This document shows, piece after piece, positions 13,040 through 22,773 of a stretch of 64,000 bases of DNA. Location: the NCBI GenBank assembly GCA_020746105.1, contig CM036658.1, positions 33,907,004-33,971,003 on the forward strand. Reading direction: 5' to 3'. A program made the position numbers and the translations under genes. The notes beneath the pieces are model-generated. The model had not been told where the DNA came from. It saw only the letters and a program-made list of their open reading frames with translations, and did not search any database. This DNA comes from Trogon surrucura. Its lineage: Eukaryota > Chordata > Aves > Trogoniformes > Trogonidae. The stretch's first letter is position 1; each line of letters begins with the position of its first letter.

Positions 13040-13855
13040 CACAGAATCACAGAATGTTAGAGGTTGGAAGGGACCTCAAAGATCATCTAGTCCAGCCCCC
13101 TGACAGAGCAGGATCACCTACAGTAGATCACACAGGAACGCGTCCAGGTGGGTTTTGAATGTCTCCAAAGAAGGAGACTCCACAACCTCCCTGGGCAGCC
13201 TGTGCCAGTGCTCTGTCACCCTCACAGTGAAAAAGTTTTTTCTCATATTTTTATGGAACCTCTTATGTTCCACCTTGCACCCATTGCCCCTTGTCCTGTC
13301 AATGGATGCCGCTGAAAAGAGCCTGGCACCGTCCTCCTGACACTCCCTCTTTACATATTTATAAACATTTATGAGGTCACCCCTCAGCCTCCTCTTCTCC
13401 AAGCTAAAGAGACCCAGCTCCTTCAGCCTTTCCTCATAAGGGAGATGTCCCACTTCCTTCACCATCTTTGTGGCTCTGCGCTGGACTCTCTCCAGCAGTT
13501 CCCTGTCTCTCTTAAGCTGAGGGGCCCAGAACTGGACACAATATTCCAGATGTGGCCTCACCAGGGAAGAGAAGAGGGGCAGGAGGACCTCTCTTGACCT
13601 ACTTGCTACTCCCCTTCTAATGCACCCCAGGATGCCATTGGCCTTCTTGGCCACGAGGGCACATTGCTGGCTCATGGTCATCCTGCTGTCCACTAGAACC
13701 CCCAGGTCCCTTTCCCCTGCGCTGCTCTCCAGCAGGGCAGTCCCCAACCTATACTGGCACATGGGGTTATTCTTTCCCAAGTGCAAAACTCTACACTTGC
13801 CCTTGTTGAACCACCTAAGATTTCTCCCCACCCAGCCCTCCAGCCTGTCCAGGTG
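13040..13855 (-). mobile_element. CR1 LINE, 5'-truncated, young copy inside RTE
   Basis: The left end carries two copies of the CR1 3' octamer (cacagaat cacagaat on the plus strand, from 13040), followed by the usual 'gttagaggttggaagggacc'. The body matches antisense CR1 ORF2 and 3'UTR. The right end is an abrupt 5' truncation near 13845-13857, with overlap of a few bases with RTE sequence, as seen in target-primed insertion with microhomology. The element lies wholly inside RTE ORF2, so it arrived later. Its uninterrupted frame makes it the youngest-looking CR1 in the window. Confidence 0.9.
13118..13855 (-). pseudogene. CR1 ORF2 C-terminal fragment, open frame
   Basis: An unbroken frame of about 245 codons. 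It begins after the catalytic palm with [20 protein letters not shown] and runs through [84 protein letters not shown] and [17 protein letters not shown], ending [12 protein letters not shown]. This is the canonical C-terminal third of CR1 ORF2. It lacks endonuclease and catalytic residues through 5' truncation, so it has no independent activity. Confidence 0.88.
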
Positions 13856-14385
13856 TGTCTCCACGTCTCCCGACTGGAGGCCAGAGAGGACCGCTGATGG
13901 CAGTCAATATGGCCAAAACTGAAGTATTGTTTCAGAGAGTCCTTGTATCTCCTCTTTGGGGCTCCTCTGTTGGAGCAGCCGGTGGCGAGTTCACCACAGA
14001 GCACAACCTTAGGGAGGCAGTGATCCTCCATCCTGGAGATGTGCCCTGCCCAGCACAGCTGCGTCCTCAGCAGCACGGCCTCAATACTGGTGACCCCTGC
14101 CTGTGCAAGGACAGTAACATTAGTCACGTAGTCAGTCCAGTGGATGTTTAGGATTGTACAGAGGCAGCGCTGATGGAAGGGTTCGAGGAGTCTCGGGTGG
14201 TGGCGGTAGATGGCCCACGATTCAGACCCATATAGAAGCGTAGACAGTACAATGGCTCTGTAGACACTAATCTTTTTACTTTTCTTCAGGTGTTTATTGC
14301 ACCACTCTTTTATGGACTCTTCCAAAACCTCTGTATGCCTTTGCTAACCTGCAGTCTATCTCTTTGTCAATCTCCGGGGTCAGTC
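13856..14385 (-). pseudogene. RTE ORF2 fragment, thumb and C-terminal region
   Basis: The conceptual protein starts near EIDKEIDCRLAKAYRGFGRV (14380-14320). After a frameshift near 14300 it continues through ISVYRAIVLSTLLYGSESWA, ILNIHWTDYVTNVTV, LCWAGHISRMEDH and APKRRYKDSLKQY, and stops at WRHT where the CR1 begins. These blocks are typical of the region after the reverse-transcriptase palm in RTE-type LINEs. One frameshift and almost no stops suggest modest age. No endonuclease or YADD-type catalytic motif is present, so it cannot be active. Its last part is the separate piece at 12855-13039. Confidence 0.8.
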
Positions 14386-14935
14386 ACGAGCGACCAGTGT
14401 CCTGAACCGCCTGCCTGCAGGGTTGGGTCTGTGGCTTCCAGTGCACCTTATCACCTGCTGTTTCGTCCCTCACCTGTTGCTACTGGACTTTACAAATGTG
14501 GGTGTAACCTTCAAGCCTGCGCAATGGATTTTTTAGGTGAGACTCAGGGTGTGCAGAACTGGCCTCCCCACCCTTTACTCCTAAGCTTCATCTGCCAGGG
14601 CCTAGCAAGCTTGGACAGTGACAGCAAAGTCCTCAGGATGTAGGTTTAGTTGGAATATCCTTCTCTTAGATGGATGGCCTTACAGGGCTAAACAGCTCCA
14701 TCTGCCCGGGTTTGGAGTAGAGTTGTCCATCTCCTAGAATGGTTGCTGGGAGGCTAGTGAGCCCATCCTACCCGTGGGCACACTTAGTCTGACCCTTCAG
14801 TTAAGACCTGTCTGGCATGGGAGACCCTATCGGAGGCATATGCCACCACCAGCAGAGCTCGCAACCTCATAAGGGCGTGCAAGCTTCTCCCCTGCAACGA
14901 GGGGTTGTCTGTGGAGAAGAACAGGAAAAATAATG

Positions 14936-16208
14936 CAATATAAACACTTACCTAATTTTGAACTGCTAAAAAGGGTTATGTATATTGAGTTCATTAGCAA
15001 ATGAACATTAGTGTGTTAACCTGTAAGTGATACTGGTCTTAGTTCCTAGAAGGTGAAAACCAAAGCCACTGAAGTTTCTCTTAGTAGTAGAGCTGTAGAA
15101 GCTTTTAACCCCTACACAGACTTTTCAGTTTCCTTGTGAACCATCAGAGTTTCTGTTGAAAACTGTAGCTTATGTAAGCTTTGGAGAGGGAAAATCATGA
15201 TTGAGTTCTCCATCTTCAGATTGCAAAACAATTTATCACCTGAATTCCAGTTAAAAATGTATTTTAAATCTGCTGAAATTCTGTTTCTTTACTTGAATGT
15301 GCCTTTGTTAGTATTTCCAAGTATGTACTCCCCAGTTCACTGTACTGTTGCTGTTTCTGTTCAGAATGATAGCACTGAGGTTTTGGGCAAACAGAAGGCA
15401 AGAACAAATTAGCTTTATCTGGCTTATGTTAATTTGTTCTGTCTTGCAGCTTCCTCTTACTTAAATCTCTTTTGTTTAGATTATTAAAAAAAAAGTATAG
15501 GGCTGTTATTTGGATTTGATACGGAAATGTATGCAATTGCTCTTTATTAGCCTCCCTGCTGAAGTGATTTAAGAATTTTTTTTTCAAGCCTTAAAGCACT
15601 TGTAAATACTGAGTAAAAGTTTGTGTAGTAGGGGAGAGAGAGACCCGACTTACTGGACAGCTCTGCCAGTATCCTATCTTTATTTGGCAGTAACAAGCTC
15701 CCTAATCAACATATGTAAAGTGAACCATGAGGTTTAACAGATGCAGTTCTAGGCCAGCGGTAGCGCAGGCTGTATCTTGTCTGGTCGAGTGTCGCAACAA
15801 ATCAAACAGAAAATAGACACCAGAGCTTTCACAAATGTCCGAGAACAGAAAAAATTGACCTGACAGCTTGCAGTGAAACCTCAAAGTACAAATTTGTGAC
15901 AAATGAGGCTTCACTGCTTTTGAACCTCAGGAATATTTTCATCAGAGGATGCAAAAGCACTTAAAAAAAAAAAAAAGAAAGAAGCGAACAAAAAAGAACC
16001 ACCAAAACTTTTCAAATAATGTTTTAAGATCCGTGCAGATGTTTCAGTTAAGTTATTTTTTTCTTGGGAAACTGATCTGCTTGTACACTAAACTATAAAC
16101 CGCCCAAGAATTGCTGCTGAAAACAGTGACACTTACGCAGTCAGCATCAAATTGTGGAATACTTGCAGAAGAATTAATTTTAGAAAACCAAAGTAAATAA
16201 TTTCAGAG
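14936..16208. other. Intergenic DNA, nothing recognised
   Basis: AT-rich with only short chance ORFs. An A-run of about 14 lies at 15963-15976. No gene, RNA or transposon signature seen. Confidence 0.5.
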
Positions 16209-17560
16209 AGTCACAGAATAGCTGTGTTTGGGAGAGACTTCTGGAGATTACGTATTCTAACATACAGCTCAGGCAGGGTCAACTAGAGCAGTTTGCGCAG
16301 TTTGGAACCTGTCCCCACCTTCTCTTCTCCAAGCTGAACAATCCTAGCTCTTTCAGCCTCTCTTCATATGTCAGATGCTGCAGTCCCTCCATCATCTCTG
16401 TGGCCCTCAGCTGTACTCTTTCTACTCAATGCGTTTCCTGTAGTGGCAACACACATACTAATGCAAACCAGGATGCTGCGGACCTTCTTTGTCAGAAGAG
16501 TGCGTTGGTGCTTATGGTCAACTTTGTTTCCACCAGCACCCCTGGGGCTCTTTGCAAATCTGCCTTGCAGGCAGTTGGCCCTTGGTGTGTACTGGTGTCT
16601 GGGATTGTTCCTCCCCAGATGCAGGACCTGACTTTTCTCTTCCTTGAACTTTACATCGTTGTTGTCAGCCCATTTCTCCCGCCTGTCCAAGTCCCTCTGA
16701 ATGGCAGTCCACCCATGTATGATATCAGCCAGTCCTCCCAGTTTTGTATCATTTGCAAACTTTCCAAGGGTGCACCATGTGCATGAAGGTCTCACATGGC
16801 ATTGGCCCCCACTGTGTACCCCCGATGTGCTCCAGTAGTGACTGGCCTCCATCTGGACTTTTTGCCACTGATCACAAGGCTTGGAGTCTGGCTGTTCAGT
16901 CAACTTTATGTCTGCCATTGTCTAGCTGTTGCAGTGCTGCTGAGACATAGGCTGGACGTGATGATCTCAGAGGTCTTTTCCAGCCTTAGCAATTCTGTGA
17001 AAACGTGATGGGCATTTGCTTTCTCCTAGTTCTCAGGAATCTCCCCTGTTCTGCCTGACCTTTCAAAGACAATGAGAAATGGCCTCACAATGATGTTGTC
17101 CAGCTCCTTCAGCACTTCTGTGGATCCCATCAGATCCAGTGGTCTCATGTGTGTCCAGTTCAGTTCAGTGTTCCCTAACCTGATCCTCCTCTGCTGAGGG
17201 TAGACACTGAGTACTTCAATCTTCTCCATATTCTTTGTCCCCAGGTACCCATCTGCGTCCAGCAGTGGTTCCCTGTATTCTGTGGTCTTCCTTTTGCTAC
17301 GAGGTCCTTGTAAAAGTTTCCTTCACATTCCTCAACTCCAAATGGACTGTGGCTTTCCCTACACGCTCAGAGTGTGTCTGTATTCTTCCTGAGTGGCCTG
17401 TCCTGCTTCCACCTCTTAGAAGATTCTTTTTAATGCTTGATTTTGGTCAGGAGCCCTTGCTCATCTGTGTAGGCCTTTTCAACTTTTTTCTTTCATGTAT
17501 TTTGAATCTCAAACCTTATTTCACTGCTTTTCCATGACTCTTCACCCTGGAAGCCCAGTA
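16209..17560 (-). mobile_element. Old CR1 LINE, ORF2 to 3' end, interrupted
   Basis: The 3' end is on the left (gagagtcacagaatagctg near 16206-16224). The conceptual minus-strand protein keeps the catalytic-site neighbourhood as FANDTKLGGLAD (FADD has become FAND), then AIQRDLDRREKWAD and VLHLGRNNPRHQY. At 17026-17160 it keeps the upstream block VLKELDNIIVRPFLIVFERS and TGEIPEN, and weaker similarity runs to about 17560. Many stops and frameshifts are present. About 300 bp of palm-coding DNA between the two blocks is missing, and an opposite-strand CR1 3' end lies there instead (see 16935-17004). Confidence 0.78.
16935..17004 (+). mobile_element. Short CR1-type 3' end, plus strand, inside another CR1
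   Basis: 'ggctggacgtgatgatctca' followed by 'gaggtcttttccagccttag' and a single 'caattctgtga' is the plus-strand CR1 3' end. Everything around it is minus-strand CR1. It could be a very short CR1 insertion or the tail of a SINE that uses CR1 machinery. Confidence 0.65.
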
Positions 17561-20004
17561 GAGGTCAATCTTCCATGCATTTTAATGGCTCTTTTTCTTG
17601 CCTTGCCTGGTCTTCATGTCCTCCTCTTTTCTGCATCAAACTTACTCCATCCCTACTTGCTCCCTAGACTATATTCTGCCACAATTTACAGGGCCCAAGG
17701 CCTTTGTTCTCCAAGGCCCAAACCCAAATGTGCTGTTCTGTCTTGTCCTCTGTTAAGTATCCCAGAGTTTCTCATTTTAATTTCCAATTATCAATGAACA
17801 AGACAATGTGGATTTGTTATAAGTAAGTTTTAATAGCTCCTATTTTTTTTCCATTTTCATCAGCCCTTTTTTTTCCCTTTATCTTCTCTTGTTTCGGTTC
17901 ATTTTTATTGTGAGATTTTTGGGACAGGGATAATCTTTCTAGGGTGAAGCGATATTATTTTCCAATATACAGCCTGCAACAAAATTGTTCTATCTGCACA
18001 CCAGTGTTTTCTTTTGCTTTTAAAAAAATATAATGTCCCATAAACAAATTACACGCTCCTTCTGGGGAATATCATGCTATCCTCACCTCCTGGAAAACAG
18101 AACCATCTGGCCACAGTATTTCAATTATTGCTGAGCCACAGGCTAAGGAGGATAGCCAAGACTCTCTCTGTGTGGTGATCCAAGAAAAATGGATGATGAT
18201 CGGGGGTGAGAGCATCTGGTTGAAACAGCTCAATATCTGTGATGTTTTTCACATCCAAAGTTTTCCCCATGGAATATATGTGAATCCTTCATGGACAATG
18301 ATATCTGAGGTACAAAAGCAAACAATGCAGTATATATATATATATATTTGTAGGCTTAGGGTTTATTGTTGGGTGTTTTTAAGCTCTAAATCCTCTCACT
18401 TTTGGGGGCTAGCTTTGTTTCAGGAATAATCTTTGTGTTCCAGTGTTTAAAAAGTCACCCCTCTAAGGAACACTAAGCAAACAGCTTCCCTTTAAGAGCT
18501 AAATCTGTTTGAAGGTAGATCCATGGAGTTTTACATAGTGAGCAGAATATGTGCTAAAATATAATTGGGGGGCTTTATGGCCAAAAAAACATAATAAGGG
18601 AAAGAGGACGCCATCAGGTCTTACAACATTTGGTCCATTTAGATAATGTTTTAAATTTACGTTTTTCATTAATAGTTATAGAATAAACAAATTTTTTTTT
18701 AAAATGTATTATTCTTCATTTTCCAGTCAAATGCATGGACTTTTCACTCTGACTATAGTTTCTTTTTTTATTCATGGTATTCCATTGGCCATTAACGTGA
18801 CCTCATAATGGTTACTGTTCCTTATGGACAATTTGGTTTTATAAAAGTAAGGGGAAGAATCAAACAAAATTGCAAATTTATTAGATAAGTAAATCTTGCA
18901 TGACTTTAGGAAGAGCAAACATTCATTCACTGGGAAAGTTTCTGAGGGTTTCCATCCGTGCATTCTTGCAAATAATAATCTCTCGTAAGTAAATGCGGAG
19001 CACAAGTTAAAAAGCATACTATCAATAAAAGCATATAGTTAAGTTTCTTTTTTCAAACCTTGGACCCAAGCAGACTCTTCCAGTTCTTAGCATCTAACAA
19101 TCCTTTTTACTGTGAAACTGTTGTGTTCTTGTTCAACCAGGCAAGGGCAGGCTGAGAGCAAGAACCAAAAAGAGTGAAATCAAGGGAAAACATGATAGAG
19201 GGAACAGAGTCCATCCACAGAAGGAGGTAAGCAGTGATGTTTCATGACTGAATGTGACACTAGATTTAAAATTTATGTTTGATGGTTCCATCAACATGTT
19301 TGATCCTCCAAGAATATGATGAGATACAAATAATGTAGCTATAGATACCAACACAGAAAGTTCATAAGGAAGTGATTGGTACGCACCTGGGCCCCAACAC
19401 TGGAAACCTATGGTACCTTTTCACTACTACAGCCATGAGAGCCTCAAGCAAAACCACGCTGGCCAGGGAGGTGAGCAAAATCCTAAAAATGTTTTGCTCC
19501 TTACGTACTAAAGCACCCCAGTATTAGGGGAGTGGAGGAAATACATGCTTTAGAAGGGTATCTGGCTTAGAAATCAGGTTCAGCCCTGCCTTGAAGCAAA
19601 GTGCCTGGCAATTTCTGAAGTCCACAATTAACACACTGATTGCAAGATATCTCTTGTGATTGCATATAGTCATCAAGACATCTCACACAGTTTCCTACTC
19701 ATGTTTCAAGGCCTAGAATTGCAGCAAAGCCACCAGCTTTGTCAGAGGCATCCCTAAGGAATGTCTCGTTCCCAAGCACCTGTGAAGATACAAGCTTTAT
19801 TTCTGTCTTTCCCAACTGCTGCACAAGTGCCAGGCTTTCCAGAATCACTTTGCACTCCCATATGGATTGCTGAGATCTCCTTCCTGGTATCTGTGAATAT
19901 CTGTTTGCTATATCCCAGAAACTGAGTGGAGGTGGCAGACTGAAGATGAAAGAAAAGGTTATGTATGAGTAGCCCAAGACATCTACCCATATGCTCAGTT
20001 TGTA
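17561..20004. other. Intergenic DNA, nothing recognised
   Basis: AT-rich. Contains a (TA)n run at 18331-18347 and a poly-T/poly-A patch near 18690. No coding or RNA signal recognised. Confidence 0.5.
18331..18347. repeat. (TA)n microsatellite
   Basis: Eight uninterrupted TA units in an AT-rich stretch. Confidence 0.9.
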
Positions 20005-20050
20005 TCACAGAGTCATCGATTCATAGCACTGACTGAAAGGGACAGCTTGA
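20005..20050 (-). mobile_element. CR1 3' end remnant, minus strand
   Basis: 'tcacagagtcatcgattcat' then 'gactgaaagggacag' resembles the antisense CR1 3' tail and the bases next to it. Short and decayed, so only a weak call. Confidence 0.45.
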
Positions 20051-20113
20051 CTTGTCCATTCTCTACCTGGGTGCTGCTGAAAGAAGCTGTGGATGGCTTA
20101 GCCTGAAGATACA

Positions 20114-20244
20114 TTAAAATCTGCCTGGACGCGTTCCTGTGCGCTCTACTGTAGGTGATCCTGCTCTGGCAGGGGGGCTTGGACTAGATGATCTTCTGAG
20201 GTCCCTTCCAGCCCCTAACGTTCTGTGATTCCGTGATTCTGTGA
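20114..20244 (+). mobile_element. CR1 3' end fragment, plus strand
   Basis: 'ctgcctggacgcgttcctgt', 'ggtgatcctgctctggcagg' and 'ggtcccttccagcc' lead into three tail units (ttctgtga, ttccgtga, ttctgtga). This is the typical CR1 3'UTR end. Only the last 130 bp or so was inserted or kept. Confidence 0.9.
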
Positions 20245-22756
20245 GAGTAAAAATGTGCTGCTAAAACTGTCAGAGGAAAACTCATCTGGCTTTTTCATAG
20301 ACTATTTTAGTGACTATTAGTTAAGTGTTTTAGAACAGTTGTTAGAAACAGTTTTTAGCACAGTATTTCAATAAATCTAATATGAATTATTCTGGAGTTG
20401 CTCACTTAGCTTAAACTGCTGCCTCTCCATCCTACCACTTTGCTTTCTGACATCTCAGTTTCCTTATTTTGTGAAACCAAGCTCAGAATTAGAGCTCTAC
20501 TCACAGGAATGTGATAAAAACTACTATGTAAATAATATTTTCACCACAACCCTGAGCAACCCTGTATTAACAGTGTAAAATACAGGGACATATCCTGAAA
20601 AAGCACTGCATGCATTTCTGTACCTGCTGTTTAAAGGAGTTGCAAGTAACAGGCCCCGGTACCTAAGAAGCTCTGCGGTCCCAGAATGTGTTTTTAGTGT
20701 GGTCCAGACCTGTTGTTTCAGATAAGTGTTTTTTCCAGAAGGATATAACGACTTTTTCTTGTGGGATTGCAGTTGCGCAGCCATTTTCATGATTACGTGC
20801 TGGACTGGGCAACATTAATAGATCGTTATGACCTTGGGAGCGACTCTTGCACAGCTGGAAGGTGCACAAAGTGTGATGAAGCGAGACTTCCTGAAGCAGT
20901 GGAGAGTCCTTCAGACAGAGAGTTTTGAATTGGAGCCTCAGATGTTCTCACTATGCTCACCCAGATCACAGGGATCATCTGTTCCAAACTATGCCCGTTT
21001 TCCACAGTAGTTACTGGCTCTGGCTTTGCACAGGGACGAGCATCCAGTTAGAAGGAATGACAGTGGGTACCTAACATAGTGACCTGACATGTCTGAGCTG
21101 CCCAGTTTCCTGTGATGTCTTTGTGGTCCTTTGTATTTCTGCTGTGGTTATTTAATTACCACTCTCACACTGAAGCAGCTGTTAAGTGGCTCCGAAGACT
21201 AATATACATTGAGTCTAGACAGGCACAGTTTGAAACCAGAGTTTTCAGTTTCTCTCTAGATAACCGATGCTATCTGAGTTGCTGTTTCTAAAAATACTCA
21301 GCATTTCCATAGCATTTTTAGATCTTTGCAAGTGAAAGATCATCCTTAGTTGTGTTGTTATGTCCTGCTTGACATGAGTTAGTCTTTGAGAAAGTGATGA
21401 AAGCTCATGGGGAAATTAACGAGTTTCTATTACTATTTAAGCCCATTACTAAAGGCCCACAGTTCAATGCTCTTCTAAATTTCTTTGCTATGGAATATTC
21501 TTATAATTAAGCACACAGCAGGTGAGAAAGAAGGCTGAGCTTTGGTGTCTTACAAGGGAAGCAGCTCTGAGAAAAAACTGAGAACTCCTGCTTTTAGACA
21601 GTGATTTTATAAAACTTTATGTATATTTTTCTTTCCTTAAGTAGAACATAATTTTGTTTCTTTATTTTAAATATTAAGTTCTTAGGTGTTGTGTGAACTG
21701 GGTGCATACTGAGGACTGCTAGAGCTCTTTAGCATCATGGTCTTTTCATGTAGTGACTTCTGCTTTTACTCAGGAGGTTTTCTCCCCGTTCAGTTCTTGA
21801 CATTAACCCAGAGAGTGGCTGTCATATAAAGATGTACAGACAGGAATTAAATTGATTTGGTATGGATGAATGGCAGAATGGGGTCCAAAATTATGCCCTT
21901 GAAATGGGCATACTTGCCTGCTTCTGGAATCAACTGACCTTAGCAACTATCATTGTCATCAGGCATGCTTAAGTTTGCAAGAGCAGAAGTAGAGTTTGCC
22001 AGGAACAGAAGTAAAAGCAGCCAGTTGCTGTTGTGTCAATGCTGGTGATATCAATCTGAACATCAAGGAAGAAACAGTGGCAACAGCTTCAGGATCTATC
22101 AAAGTTTTGCCTGGTTCAGGAGCACAGTCTCTTTCAGGTATTGAAAAAAGTGAACAAACACTTCCATTGAGTGAGCTTGGAGATGTGGAAGTGTTGGCAC
22201 CATACCTGGGAGACACAGCTGCTGTGCCCTTTGCCCAAGGACAAGAAGTTCAATCCTTCACCAATAAATCTTAACTGGATGGCTTACCTGAAATGCAGAG
22301 GACAGTTTCATTCCACATACTCATCATTGTGAGTCATCATTGCATTGCGTCACGTATTCCAACCCTGTAGTGCTAATGTAAGGTGTGGCAATGAATTTTG
22401 ATAAGTAGGAAGCATCTACAAATTACTGCATCCTTCAAAAGAGGCTATTACAAGATTGTATCTTGTCATCTATTTCTTAGTGACTTGCTCTGATTTTTAG
22501 TACATTTAAAGGTTCTTTTCAGGCGTGTAATTGTGTTAAGTTTGGATATGGAAATACTATATTCTATTTCTGTTTATCACACCCTTAAGGACCTGGGTGT
22601 CTCTAGAAACCAGTAGGCATTTTGTCTTCAGGTGACCCCATTACAGTTCAATAAAAAACATTTTATATACTTGCTCTTGGGAGCCTCGCCTTTGCCCTTT
22701 CTTCCTTTTTCCTTCTCAGGCATAAAGAGGTATTACTCAGGCACTAAATATGTTTT

Positions 22757-22773
22757 GTGTGTGTTTGTGTGTG
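22757..22773. repeat. GT-rich microsatellite
   Basis: Interrupted (GT)n run with one TTT break. Confidence 0.8.

Larger units (their letters stand above)
12795..14935 (-). mobile_element. RTE-clade LINE, internally deleted, split by a CR1
   Basis: On the minus strand this reads 5' to 3' from right to left. The segment 14935-14600 resembles the 5' leader of vertebrate RTE elements (for example 'gatagggtctcccatgcc' at about 14833-14816). It is joined near 14390 to the C-terminal part of ORF2, so the endonuclease and most of the reverse transcriptase are missing. ORF2 then continues, is interrupted by a CR1 at 13040-13855, resumes at 13039 and ends at a TAG at 12857-12855. The 3' end is set at about 12795 and is uncertain. 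The family may be AviRTE, known from a few bird lineages, but that needs a search. The strong protein conservation suggests a fairly recent copy. Confidence 0.75.

Noticed and set aside
13620..14151. Plus-strand ORFs of about 100 codons over the CR1/RTE locus
   Set aside because: Antisense shadows of the minus-strand CR1 and RTE coding sequence.
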